Assembly: GCA_022257805.1 (NCBI GenBank)
Contig: JAKOPB010000002.1
Location: forward strand, 1 to 20,928
DNA from: Nanobdellati archaeon
GTDB taxonomy: Archaea; Aenigmatarchaeota; Aenigmatarchaeia; PWEA01
DNA length: 20,928 bases
Reading direction: 5' to 3'
How positions within the stretch are numbered: the first letter of the stretch is position 1; each line of letters begins with the position of its first letter. A program made the position numbers and the translations under genes. Below are positions 7,304 to 14,426 of this stretch, in pieces. The notes below the pieces were generated by a model. It did no database searches. It saw nothing but the letters and a program-made list of their open reading frames with translations, and had not been told where the DNA came from.

Positions 7304-7462
7304 TTATTCCCCCTTTTTAAGCTTTTCCTTTCTTCTGTGTTTACCGTACTTGTCCTCCGGTGAAAACGGCCCGGGTCCCGGGTTTACGGCCTTACCGCCA
7401 CAGTCAGGACATCGGTCTTTCAGGGTGTATTGTCCGCAGGACTTACACTTTCTCATGTCCAT
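7304..7462 (-). CDS. nop10: Ribosome biogenesis protein Nop10 (H/ACA RNP)
   Basis: Nop10 binds the Cbf5 pseudouridine synthase in H/ACA guide RNPs. The 52-aa protein has the zinc ribbon Cys6/Cys9 and Cys18/Cys21 (CKSCG and CPDCG), the YTLKDRCP core and the GPFSPEDKYGKHRRK end that marks the family. ATG at 7462 and a second ATG at 7456 are both possible starts. A TATA element 25 bp upstream of 7462 suggests a leaderless message. In many archaea nop10 directly follows aIF2-alpha; here the nrd operon separates them. Confidence 0.95.
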   Translation of the reverse strand: MDMRKCKSCGQYTLKDRCPDCGGKAVNPGPGPFSPEDKYGKHRRKEKLKKGE

Positions 7463-7483
7463 TCCACATACTTTTTGCATAAA

Positions 7484-7495
7484 AGAATTTAAAGC
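7484..7495 (-). promoter_or_regulatory. TATA box for nop10
   Basis: AGCTTTAAATTC on the minus strand just after the nrdG stop. The predicted start near 7464 is almost on the nop10 ATG, so the nop10 group can be transcribed independently of the nrd operon. Confidence 0.5.
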
Positions 7496-7496
7496 T

Positions 7497-8183
7497 TTAT
7501 ACGTTTCTCAGTTCACAGCTCTGTACGTAGTTCTCGGCAATCTCCCTGAAGCCCTCGAGCTCTTCTCTTGGTAGACTCTCGATCTTTCTGTACTTATCGT
7601 CCAAGGTGTTTCTTGGTTTGAACTGCTGGATGAAGTATTTTTTTGCGCCGTCGATCCTCCTTGCTATATTTCTTATTGCTTCCCTGTCGATCAAACCAGG
7701 CACCGCAGTGGTCCTGAATTCATACGACTCGAGTCCGAGAATGAAGTCGATGCTTTCCTCTATCTTGTCGGTTCTTACTCCAATCCCACATGCTTCCTCA
7801 TATCTGGACAGGGGAGCTTTGATATCCATCGCAACGTAGTCCACGAGGCCCTTTCTCACGACCTTTTTCAGAGAATCAGGAACACTTCCGTTGGTGTCGA
7901 GCTTGACCGAGTAGTTCATATCCTTTACTTTTTCGAGGAACTCAAAGAGACCGTTTTGTATCAGCGTCTCGCCGCCCGTTAACACCACTCCCTCCAGTTG
8001 CCCCTCCCTTTCCTCCAGGAACTCCAGGATCTCTTCCTCTGGTATCTCGTTCGCCTCTTCTTCCACCAGCTGTCTGTTGTGGCAGAAGGGGCATCGGAAG
8101 TTACAACCTAAAGTGAAAACTATGCAGGATATCTTTCCGGGATAGTCAGTGACTGTGAACTTCTCAAGTCCGCCTATCCTCAT
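7497..8183 (-). CDS. nrdG: Anaerobic ribonucleotide reductase activating protein (radical SAM)
   Basis: Installs the glycyl radical on NrdD using S-adenosylmethionine and a 4Fe-4S cluster. The cluster motif CX3CX2C is Cys27-Cys31-Cys34 in GCNFRCPFCHN, and the SAM-binding GGE motif is in LTGGETL. The 228-aa length and the opening GLEKFTVTDYPGK match the NrdG/PflA-like group that works with archaeal and thermophile NrdD. The start ATG overlaps the nrdD stop by four bases (ATGA), typical of coupled translation. Activity requires anoxic conditions. Confidence 0.93.
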   Translation of the reverse strand: MRIGGLEKFTVTDYPGKISCIVFTLGCNFRCPFCHNRQLVEEEANEIPEEEILEFLEEREGQLEGVVLTGGETLIQNGLFEFLEKVKDMNYSVKLDTNGSVPDSLKKVVRKGLVDYVAMDIKAPLSRYEEACGIGVRTDKIEESIDFILGLESYEFRTTAVPGLIDREAIRNIARRIDGAKKYFIQQFKPRNTLDDKYRKIESLPREELEGFREIAENYVQSCELRNV

Positions 8184-10318
8184 CCAGAGACCTCAGCCTT
8201 GGGCGCGGCTTTCTTCATGTAGTCTGCTCTATCTGAGAACTCTTCCTTTTTGCCAGGGTTCCACTGTTCTGTCGGTCTGAGGTAGCCCACAATTCTCGAG
8301 TACACTTCACATTTTGTTCTCTCGCCCTGCTTCTTGCACTCCGGACAGATCTCCTTTTCTCCGTCGAGGTATCCGTGGGTTGGGCATACCGAGAAGCTCG
8401 GTGTCAAGGTGTAGTAAGGAAGACTGTAGTCCTCAGATATCTTCTTGACAAGCTTTTTTGTTGCCTCTATCGATGGCATCTTTTCACCAAGCCATGCGTG
8501 GAAAACTGTGCCTCCTGTGTACTTTGTCTGCATCGGTTCCTGTATGTCAAGAGCCTCGAAGAGGTCGTCTGTGTGTCCGAACGGAAGTCTCGTTGAGTTG
8601 GTGTATACAGGCTCTGAATCGCCGAGCTCTGATGTGTTGTAGATTTTCATGTCCGGGAACTCCTTCTTGTCGTTTCTTGCAAGCCTGTAGCTTGAACCTT
8701 CCGCCGGCGTCGCTTCTAGATTGAATATCTTACCTGTTTCCTCCTGGAAGTCGGCTATCTTTTCTCTCATAAATTCCAGAGTCCTTTCGGCGAACTCTCT
8801 CCCTTCTTCCGTTCCCATGTTCGTGTCCTTTAGGTTCAGCAGAGCTTCGTTCATTCCCAGTAGCCCTATGGTCGAGAAGTGGTTGTCCCAGTAGCTTCCC
8901 TGAGACTTCTTTATGTTCCTCAGGTAGAACTTAGAATATGGATAGAGCCCCTTCTTCGTGAACTCTTCCAGTACCCTTCTTTTCAGCACCAGGCTCTCCT
9001 TTGCGATCTCCATATTTTCCTCGACCTTTTCGAAAAACTCATCCTCGTCTTCTGACACATAGGCCAACCTTGGAAGGTTCATGGTAACTACTCCTATCGA
9101 TCCTGTGAGCGGGTCAGATCCGAACAGCCCGCCACCCCTTTTCTTCAGCTCCCTGTTGTCCAGGCGGAGTCTGCAGCACATGGACCTCGCATCCTCTGGG
9201 TCCATATCGGAGTTTACGAAGTTGGAGAAGTAAGGTATCCCGTACTTCGCCGTCATTTTCCAAACCGGGTCGAGGACCTCATTGTCCCAATCGAAGTCCT
9301 TTGTTATATTGTACGTGGGTATAGGAAACGTAAATGGCCGACCCTTTTCGTCTCCTTCCATCATAACCTCAGCGAAGGCCCTGTTGACCATATCCATCTC
9401 TTCCTGGAATTCACCGTATGTTTTTTCCTTGGTCTCCCCTCCGATGATGACCGGTTCGTCCTTCATCATTTCAGGAACCTTCAGATCCATTGTCAGGTTT
9501 GTGAAAGGTGTCTGGAACCCGACCCTTGTCGGTACATTCATATTGTATAGAAATTTCTGCATGGCCTGTTCCACTTCTCCGTAGTCCAGATCGTCGTAGT
9601 GGATAAAGGGCGCCAGATAGGTGTCGAAGTGGGACACAGCCTGTGCTCCTGCGGCCTCGCCCTGCAGGGTGTATAGGAAGTTGACCAGCTGTAGTAGGGC
9701 CACATCGAAATGCTTGGCCGGACCGGACTGTATCTTACCCCTTACTCCCTTGAATCCTTCGACCAGGAGATCCTTCATGTCCCATCCTACACAGTACGGT
9801 CCCAGTGTACCAAGATCGTGTATGTGGAAAAATCCTTCGTTGTGCTTTTTCCTTATCTCAGGAGGGTATATCTTTTGTAACCAGTATTTTCTTATTATTT
9901 TGTCCGTGACGTGAACGTTGAGTCCCTGCAACGAGTAACTCATATTTGAGTTTTCCTTTACTCTCCAGTCATTTTCCTTTACATAGTTTTCGACTAGCGA
10001 AACATTGCTCATAAGTTCATGGAACTTTCTCAGTTCCTCGTGCTGACTTCTGTAGAGGATAAATGCTTTGCCTGTCTTGTAATGTCCATTCTCAACCAGT
10101 GTTTTTTCGACCTTGTCCTGTACCTGCTCAACAGTTGGAATTTGATTTTCTTCCAGTTCTTCACCAAGCTGTTCTACAACCTCGTTCGCAAGCTTCTCGG
10201 ATAGATCTTTGTTCGTCCCTCCAACTGCCTGAGCTGCTTCCCATATGGCTTCAGTAATCTTGTTTTTGTCGAATTTTTCTATTGTACCGTCACGTTTTTT
10301 AATTGCCTGAAAACTCAT
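8180..10318 (-). CDS. nrdD: Anaerobic (class III) ribonucleoside-triphosphate reductase
   Basis: Reduces ribonucleoside triphosphates to dNTPs using a glycyl radical. An ATP-cone allosteric domain occupies roughly residues 1-95 (FQAIKKRDGTIEKFDKNKI). The catalytic ten-strand barrel follows, including SMCCRLRLDNREL and GSIGVVTMNLPRLAY. The C-terminus has a zinc site, CPTHGY with CPECKK and a further Cys, and the radical motif RIVGYLRPTEQWNPGK with the probable radical Gly at residue 678. The 712-aa length is normal. ATG 10318 is preferred: GGTGAT, which overlaps the nrdR stop, lies just upstream; a TTG at 10321 is less likely. It is the middle gene of nrdR-nrdD-nrdG. Confidence 0.96.
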   Translation of the reverse strand: MSFQAIKKRDGTIEKFDKNKITEAIWEAAQAVGGTNKDLSEKLANEVVEQLGEELEENQIPTVEQVQDKVEKTLVENGHYKTGKAFILYRSQHEELRKFHELMSNVSLVENYVKENDWRVKENSNMSYSLQGLNVHVTDKIIRKYWLQKIYPPEIRKKHNEGFFHIHDLGTLGPYCVGWDMKDLLVEGFKGVRGKIQSGPAKHFDVALLQLVNFLYTLQGEAAGAQAVSHFDTYLAPFIHYDDLDYGEVEQAMQKFLYNMNVPTRVGFQTPFTNLTMDLKVPEMMKDEPVIIGGETKEKTYGEFQEEMDMVNRAFAEVMMEGDEKGRPFTFPIPTYNITKDFDWDNEVLDPVWKMTAKYGIPYFSNFVNSDMDPEDARSMCCRLRLDNRELKKRGGGLFGSDPLTGSIGVVTMNLPRLAYVSEDEDEFFEKVEENMEIAKESLVLKRRVLEEFTKKGLYPYSKFYLRNIKKSQGSYWDNHFSTIGLLGMNEALLNLKDTNMGTEEGREFAERTLEFMREKIADFQEETGKIFNLEATPAEGSSYRLARNDKKEFPDMKIYNTSELGDSEPVYTNSTRLPFGHTDDLFEALDIQEPMQTKYTGGTVFHAWLGEKMPSIEATKKLVKKISEDYSLPYYTLTPSFSVCPTHGYLDGEKEICPECKKQGERTKCEVYSRIVGYLRPTEQWNPGKKEEFSDRADYMKKAAPKAEVSG

Positions 10319-10322
10319 CAAA

Positions 10323-10760
10323 TCACCTTATTGTTTTTATTTCTTTTTCTAGGGTTTCGAGGTCGAAGGATTTGTAGACAGACGCAAAGCGTATGTAGGC
10401 AACCTTATCGAGCTCCTTCAAACCCTCCATTACCAGGTTACCTATCTTTTCGGAGTCTATTTCATTGACTCCCTTTCTCCGTATTTTTTTGACCACATCT
10501 CTTATGAGACCCTCTATTTCTTCGTTGGAAACCGGTCTCTTTTCACACGCTTTCATTATCCCTTTCTTCAGTTTGTCCTGATCGAACTCCTCCCTTGAGC
10601 CATTCTTTTTGACTACTCTGACGGAAAGCTCTGGCCTCTCGTAGGTTGTGAACCTGTGCCCACATTCCTTGCATTCTCTTCTCCTTCTTATCGCCGTGGA
10701 GTCTGAAATCTCACGGGATTCGAGTACTTTTGTAGCCGAAGAACATGTTGGGCAGTCCAT
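10323..10760 (-). CDS. nrdR: Transcriptional repressor NrdR
   Basis: NrdR senses dATP/ATP and represses ribonucleotide reductase genes. The 145-aa protein has the N-terminal zinc ribbon with Cys3, Cys6, Cys30 and Cys33, including the family stretch IRRRRECKECGHRFTTYERPE, then an ATP cone from about residue 46 (VVKKNGSREEFDQDKLKKGI). NrdR is almost universal in bacteria but uncommon in archaea. It is transcribed first, ahead of nrdD and nrdG. Its last codons AGG-TGA double as the ribosome-binding site of nrdD. NrdD and NrdR share the ATP-cone domain, so both could read the same nucleotide signal. Confidence 0.95.
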   Translation of the reverse strand: MDCPTCSSATKVLESREISDSTAIRRRRECKECGHRFTTYERPELSVRVVKKNGSREEFDQDKLKKGIMKACEKRPVSNEEIEGLIRDVVKKIRRKGVNEIDSEKIGNLVMEGLKELDKVAYIRFASVYKSFDLETLEKEIKTIR

Positions 10761-10797
10761 TTACATCCTTTCGTATTTTTTTACTATCGACCTGTAA

Positions 10798-10813
10798 CTA
10801 CTATATATTGTGC
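10798..10813. promoter_or_regulatory. NrdR box 1 (proximal)
   Basis: CTACTATATATTGTGC matches the published bacterial NrdR-box consensus acaCwAtATaTwGtgt at 13 of 16 positions, including all of the central CTATATATTGTG. It lies 38 bp upstream of the nrdR ATG and overlaps a TATA-like core, so binding would block the basal factors. Confidence 0.75.
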
Positions 10814-10828
10814 TGTTTGGTTCAGAGA

Positions 10829-10844
10829 CCCCTACATATGGAGG
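10829..10844. promoter_or_regulatory. NrdR box 2 (distal)
   Basis: ACCCTACATATGGAGG, a near-palindrome around CATATG, matches the NrdR-box consensus less well than box 1 but keeps the C, A, AT, AT and G positions. Its centre is exactly 31 bp from box 1, about three helical turns, the tandem arrangement typical of NrdR operators. Confidence 0.55.
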
Positions 10845-10940
10845 TTGCAGTTTACAGATGACCTTCTTCATATTTAAGCTTTTTTGTGGAGAAAAACATA
10901 TTTACAGAAATAGGTTTTAACAAAAATAGATTGTTCAGAA

Positions 10941-11714
10941 CTAATCAAAACTTGACTTAAGTTCAAAATCCTTTCCTTGGAGTCTTTCCCTGAGATCTTC
11001 CATGGACTTTTCCAGAATCTTTTCCCCCTCTTTTAGATCACTGGCCTCTTTTATTACCTCGTATTCTGGCGCTGTTATATACTTGAACTCTACATCGTTT
11101 TCCTCGCCTACCTCCCCGAATGCACTTCTTATAATTTCAATGCCGTCGGGCTCCCAGACCCTGAGAGTGAATCTTTCGTCGAGCCTCTCTGTTTTTCTAC
11201 TTATGTTTTCATCGCCTATCTTCTTTATATCGCCGACCCATTCCTCATCGACACCTCTCTTCACAAGCTCTTCGGTTCCCTTTCTCACGGCTATTTCGAA
11301 TGGTTCAAGCATATCCCTGAAGTTTTCCTGAAGTTCAAAGCCCACCTCCTCGTAGATTTCGTCGAGAGAGATTTCCCTTTCTTCGGCCATCTCTTCGAGA
11401 AATTCTTCTCCCCTTTCGTCTCTCTTCCACTCCTGCATCCTTCGGTTTTTTGCTCTCTCGTCCACTTCCTTTAGGGAGAGGTCTATCTGATCCTTTTCCT
11501 CTCTCACGTCCTTGACCTGACAAACTATTTTTTTGTCGACAGTGACCCAGTCCCTTATGTCCCGGACCCACTTTTTGGCTATTTCGGATATGTGTATCAT
11601 ACCCTCTTTCTCGTACTCGTCCAGACTGACAAAAACCGAATTAGGATTTATCTCCTTTACAGTACCTATTATCAGTTCACCTCTAGAAGGAAAATCGTCC
11701 CCCCTCCTCACCAT
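10941..11714 (-). CDS. aif2a: Translation initiation factor aIF2 subunit alpha
   Basis: Subunit of the heterotrimer that brings initiator Met-tRNA to the small ribosomal subunit. An N-terminal S1/OB domain spans residues about 10-83 (GELIIGTVKEINPNSVFVSL, then GMIHISEIAKKWVRDIRDWV), followed by the helical domain and the C-terminal alpha-beta domain (FTLRVWEPDGIEIIRSAF). The 257-aa length is normal. GGTGAT lies three bases upstream of the ATG and overlaps the S27e stop. It closes the L44e-S27e-aIF2-alpha run; in many archaea nop10 comes next, but here nrdR follows after 180 bp. Stop is TAG. Confidence 0.96.
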   Translation of the reverse strand: MVRRGDDFPSRGELIIGTVKEINPNSVFVSLDEYEKEGMIHISEIAKKWVRDIRDWVTVDKKIVCQVKDVREEKDQIDLSLKEVDERAKNRRMQEWKRDERGEEFLEEMAEEREISLDEIYEEVGFELQENFRDMLEPFEIAVRKGTEELVKRGVDEEWVGDIKKIGDENISRKTERLDERFTLRVWEPDGIEIIRSAFGEVGEENDVEFKYITAPEYEVIKEASDLKEGEKILEKSMEDLRERLQGKDFELKSSFD

Positions 11715-11718
11715 TTTA

Positions 11719-11901
11719 TCACCTAAAGACCTCTTCTATCTTTGACTTGATTTCTCCGAGGCCTCCGGTAGGTTCGCATATTATGGAACCGCAGCTAAGA
11801 CATTCAACCTTCTTCGATGGTTTGTTGAAGACCACCTGTTTGTTGTCACAGTCCGAACACGAGATCTTCAAGAACTTTGAGTTAATCTTTTCTTCGTTCA
11901 A
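11719..11901 (-). CDS. rps27e: Ribosomal protein S27e
   Basis: Small-subunit zinc-ribbon protein of 60 aa. Cysteines are in ISCSDCDNKQVVF and VECLSCGSIICEPTGG, the exact family pattern. The start is a TTG (11901) placed three bases after GGTGAT, which itself overlaps the L44e stop; no ATG gives the right N-terminus. Its own C-terminal Arg and stop (AGG-TGA) provide the ribosome-binding site of aIF2-alpha. Confidence 0.96.
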   Translation of the reverse strand: MNEEKINSKFLKISCSDCDNKQVVFNKPSKKVECLSCGSIICEPTGGLGEIKSKIEEVFR

Positions 11902-11905
11902 AGAA

Positions 11906-12199
11906 TCACCTTTCTATTTCCAGCCTTTTCACGCGGAAACCTCGTCCTATTGTCTGCTCTCTCCCACATTCCTCGCACTTGTATCTGAGGTCGACCCTTC
12001 TCGTGGGCTTCTCACCGCTTACCTGTTTTGAAGACTTGCCACTGTTTCCGTAGCCCTTTTCCCTTCTTTCTCCCTTTCTCTGACCCTTTGAATGGGCCGA
12101 AGGGTTCAGTCTGGGACCCTGACTTTCCTTTCTGACAGTGTGTTCTGTATGGGTATCACAGTTCGGACAGTATCTTCGCTGTTTCTCTGGCATTTTCAT
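11906..12199 (-). CDS. rpl44e: Ribosomal protein L44e
   Basis: Large-subunit protein of 97 aa with a zinc finger formed by YCPNC near the N-terminus and YKCEECGRE near the C-terminus, and the basic centre RRVDLRYKCEEC typical of the family. The start ATG 12199 follows GGGTGA by four bases; an upstream in-frame ATG (12235) would add twelve residues with no family match, and the ATG at 12193 would remove two. It heads the L44e-S27e-aIF2-alpha operon, a TATA box being present about 40 bp upstream. Confidence 0.95.
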   Translation of the reverse strand: MKMPEKQRRYCPNCDTHTEHTVRKESQGPRLNPSAHSKGQRKGERREKGYGNSGKSSKQVSGEKPTRRVDLRYKCEECGREQTIGRGFRVKRLEIER

Positions 12200-12235
12200 A
12201 GTTTCACCCTGGTTTGAAGATTTTGTAACTTTCAA

Positions 12236-12248
12236 ACTTTTAAATCTA
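12236..12248 (-). promoter_or_regulatory. TATA box for rpl44e
   Basis: TAGATTTAAAAGT on the minus strand, predicting a start near 12215 and a leader of about 16 bases that contains the GGGTGA site. A second TATA-like core lies inside the inverted repeat at 12283-12302. Confidence 0.5.
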
Positions 12249-12282
12249 TCGCCGTAAAACGAGGCATTTCCTAATGCTCCTC

Positions 12283-12302
12283 CGACACTTTTAAAGATGT
12301 CG
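12283..12302. repeat. Imperfect inverted repeat around a TATA-like core
   Basis: CGACA and TGTCG arms are perfectly complementary, enclosing CTTTTAAAGA. It lies in the 153-bp gap between gins51 and rpl44e. Its centre looks like a TATA box, so it could be an operator, but no protein is known to bind it. Confidence 0.35.
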
Positions 12303-12352
12303 TCCGTGCGCGAGAAAGGTTCAGTAGACAGTTCCTTCCGGAAAACAGTATG

Positions 12353-13087
12353 TTAGATTTCTGATTCCTTGACCTTGTCCTTTTCAACGAGTAGCTCTGC
12401 TACTTCTTTTGGCAGGGTCACTATGTCGCCCTTTTCAAGGGGTCCGTACTCGTTTTCATCCGTTCCCATGAATCTGTCTACCCTTTCAAGAACCCTGACG
12501 AGCTTTTCCTCCTTGCCGGTCTCTGCCTTTATCCTGCCTTTCTTATCATCCGACTTTAGTTTCCGGGTCTTGACCTCCTGCTCCTCTTCTTTTTCCTCCC
12601 TTTCCTCCTCTCCGTCCCCTTCCCCATCTTCTTCCTCCGTGGTTTCCTCCTCTTCCTTCATATCCGTCTCTTCCTCTTCCTTCTCCGCTTCTCCACTACC
12701 TGGCTTCTTCCCCTTCAAAACCTTCTCCAGAAGGTTTTCCTCAAGATCCCTGAGATTTTCAACGGTTTTCTCGAAAAACTCTTTTTCCTCCGGCAGAAGA
12801 TTTTCCGAGACCCTCTTGCTGCGCACAGAGTGCAGGGCCAGTATGAGAATTTTCTTTCTCCTTCTTTCGAAGATATCACTGACTATATTCTTCACGTTTT
12901 CAAGTTCGTGGAGGAGCGTCGAATCCCTCTCGTTTTCAAACTCATCCTGTTTTCTGTTTATCCATTTGACACAGGTCTGGAAGAAGTCCTCGGGGAGTTC
13001 CTGGAGCTTCTCGTTCTTCTTCTCCTTCCTTTGGAACTTCCGAAATGTCTCAAACGTGATCGCACTGTCTTCCTCATCTTTGGCCAT
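12353..13087 (-). CDS. gins51: DNA replication GINS complex subunit, Gins51 type
   Basis: GINS joins MCM helicase and the Cdc45/GAN-like nuclease in the archaeal replisome. The alpha-helical A domain is residues 1-125 and the small B domain is at the C-terminus, 196-244, with the family pattern YGPLEKGDIVTLPKEVAELL. This A-then-B order marks Gins51 rather than Gins23. Between them is a very acidic linker (about 130-172, mostly Glu). The gene follows priS, the standard archaeal pairing, and a TATA box 25 bp upstream of the ATG suggests it can also be made from a leaderless message. At 244 aa it is somewhat long, the excess being the linker. Confidence 0.9.
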   Translation of the reverse strand: MAKDEEDSAITFETFRKFQRKEKKNEKLQELPEDFFQTCVKWINRKQDEFENERDSTLLHELENVKNIVSDIFERRRKKILILALHSVRSKRVSENLLPEEKEFFEKTVENLRDLEENLLEKVLKGKKPGSGEAEKEEEETDMKEEEETTEEEDGEGDGEEEREEKEEEQEVKTRKLKSDDKKGRIKAETGKEEKLVRVLERVDRFMGTDENEYGPLEKGDIVTLPKEVAELLVEKDKVKESEI

Positions 13088-13108
13088 GGTTTAACATTCC
13101 TAAGCAAA

Positions 13109-13120
13109 AGTTAAATACGT
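13109..13120 (-). promoter_or_regulatory. TATA box for gins51
   Basis: ACGTATTTAACT on the minus strand directly after the priS stop, about 25 bp from the gins51 ATG. It predicts a leaderless message. Confidence 0.4.
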
Positions 13121-14382
13121 TATTTCTTTTTGAAAGGATAGACCACTGGGTTTTTTATCTGTATTTCGTCCGTTCCCTGTTTACATTTCTCATCGGGTTC
13201 ACAGACACCGAAGGACTTGTAGTACAGATCGTTGTCGCAGGAAGGGGAGACCAGATTTCTTTCCTGTCGTTTGAACCACTTCACCTGCGTATTTATGTAG
13301 TTTTCTGGTAGAGGGGGGTCGTTCTTGTCGTTCCACTCATCGAGCCTTCCCTCGGTCTTTTCCCAGTCCCAACCCATCCTCCTCAAGAATGTTATAAGTA
13401 TAAACACACTTCTCTTCCTGCCGTCGGAGAGACCTCCGAGTATATTCTTTATACAAGGCGGAAACTTCTTCTCGGGTACAGGATCCGTGGGACTTATCTT
13501 CTTTACTTCCTCCTCTTTCTCATCCTCGTGCTTCTTCTTCTTGCTCACCCAGTTCACGGCATCGACCACCAGGTCCTTTGCACAACCTCTTTTCACGTCT
13601 TTGAGGAACATCCTTCCGAACTCCACTTCCCCTGGCTCTGTGTCCTCCATGGAAAACGAGTCGATCTCATCCTTTTTAAGGGGGTAGGAAACCAACCAAG
13701 TACCGTCGTGAAGCGAGTAAGGTAATCTGAAGAGATGCCGCTTTCCCCAATCCTTCTCAACTTCCACGAATGCAAAGGGCGTCATTTTTTCCACATGCCC
13801 TTCGAGTTCCTCGGACAGTCTGTGGAAGGAGCCCTTCAGTTCTATCAGGTCCTGGAGGAGCCCGGACTTGATCTCTTTTCTTATGTAAGCGGCAACAGCC
13901 TGTGGTATCCTGGGGAACTGTTTGCTGGTCCTTTCGAAGTCAACCCTCATGGGAAAGGCTTTCCATGGTATTCCTATATGGAATCCACGTCTACCTGAAA
14001 ACTTTATCCCGTATTTTTCAATGCCGTAGTTCTCCAGAACCTCGATTATCCTCTTTGCCGCAAGTTTTGCGGCGTCGAGTCCCATGTCAGAATCTATATC
14101 GAGTATCAGGTCCCACCCTTTCCTGAGCCTATCCATATCCTCCTTTCTCATCTTCGTGTCAAGCTTCATGGGATTTTTCCATCTCTCGACGGATGCGTGG
14201 AAGGCTACAGAACCACTCCTGACCATACCCATAAGATCGTTCTTGTACTGGAGAACGTTCGGACGTTTGGTGTAGCTGCCGTTGTAGAGCGTTCCACCGA
14301 CCTCTCTGTCCTTGGATACTTCAAGAATAGAACTTACGACTTCTTCTCTTTTGTAATAGTCTATAATCTCCTTTCTATCCAT
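13120..14382 (-). CDS. priS: DNA primase small (catalytic) subunit with a C-terminal cysteine module
   Basis: Archaeo-eukaryotic primase that makes RNA/DNA primers. The catalytic acidic motif is DIDSD (Asp95, Asp97), followed by SGRRGFHIG (129-137) and the conserved LPYSLHDGTWLVSYPL (220-235). Most archaeal PriS proteins I know end near 350 residues; this one has 420. After a charged linker (281-306) comes a module with PPCIK (Cys310), YINTQVKWF, PSC (Cys382), Cys394 and Cys400. That spacing and the FPPCIK/TQV/PSC order resemble the Fe-S domain of PriL. No priL is in the window. The gene lies between pcn and gins51, 44 bp after pcn. Confidence 0.92.
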   Translation of the reverse strand: MDRKEIIDYYKREEVVSSILEVSKDREVGGTLYNGSYTKRPNVLQYKNDLMGMVRSGSVAFHASVERWKNPMKLDTKMRKEDMDRLRKGWDLILDIDSDMGLDAAKLAAKRIIEVLENYGIEKYGIKFSGRRGFHIGIPWKAFPMRVDFERTSKQFPRIPQAVAAYIRKEIKSGLLQDLIELKGSFHRLSEELEGHVEKMTPFAFVEVEKDWGKRHLFRLPYSLHDGTWLVSYPLKKDEIDSFSMEDTEPGEVEFGRMFLKDVKRGCAKDLVVDAVNWVSKKKKHEDEKEEEVKKISPTDPVPEKKFPPCIKNILGGLSDGRKRSVFILITFLRRMGWDWEKTEGRLDEWNDKNDPPLPENYINTQVKWFKRQERNLVSPSCDNDLYYKSFGVCEPDEKCKQGTDEIQIKNPVVYPFKKK

Positions 14383-14426
14383 CCAAAACTACCCCAAGTG
14401 GACACACCCCGGAAATGAAATGGTCT

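Larger units (their letters stand above)
10761..10940 (-). promoter_or_regulatory. nrd operon control region
   Basis: A 180-bp gap, long for this compact cluster, between aIF2-alpha and nrdR. After the aIF2-alpha TAG there are T-rich tracts (10922-10932) that could end transcription. A TATA-like GCTTAAATATG lies at 10869-10879; a start about 25 bp downstream would fall at the NrdR-box region. A second TATA-like core is inside the proximal NrdR box (minus-strand CAATATATAG), with an expected start about 15 bp before the nrdR ATG. No gene or RNA is seen in it. Confidence 0.6.

Noticed and set aside
12232..12267. An 11-aa leader peptide gene upstream of rpl44e with GGAGG nearby
   Set aside because: Too short to support and it overlaps the rpl44e TATA box; most likely chance.
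12369..13094. Long plus-strand serine-rich frame opposite gins51
   Set aside because: It is the mirror of Glu-rich codons; low complexity, no family and opposite to a clear Gins51 gene.
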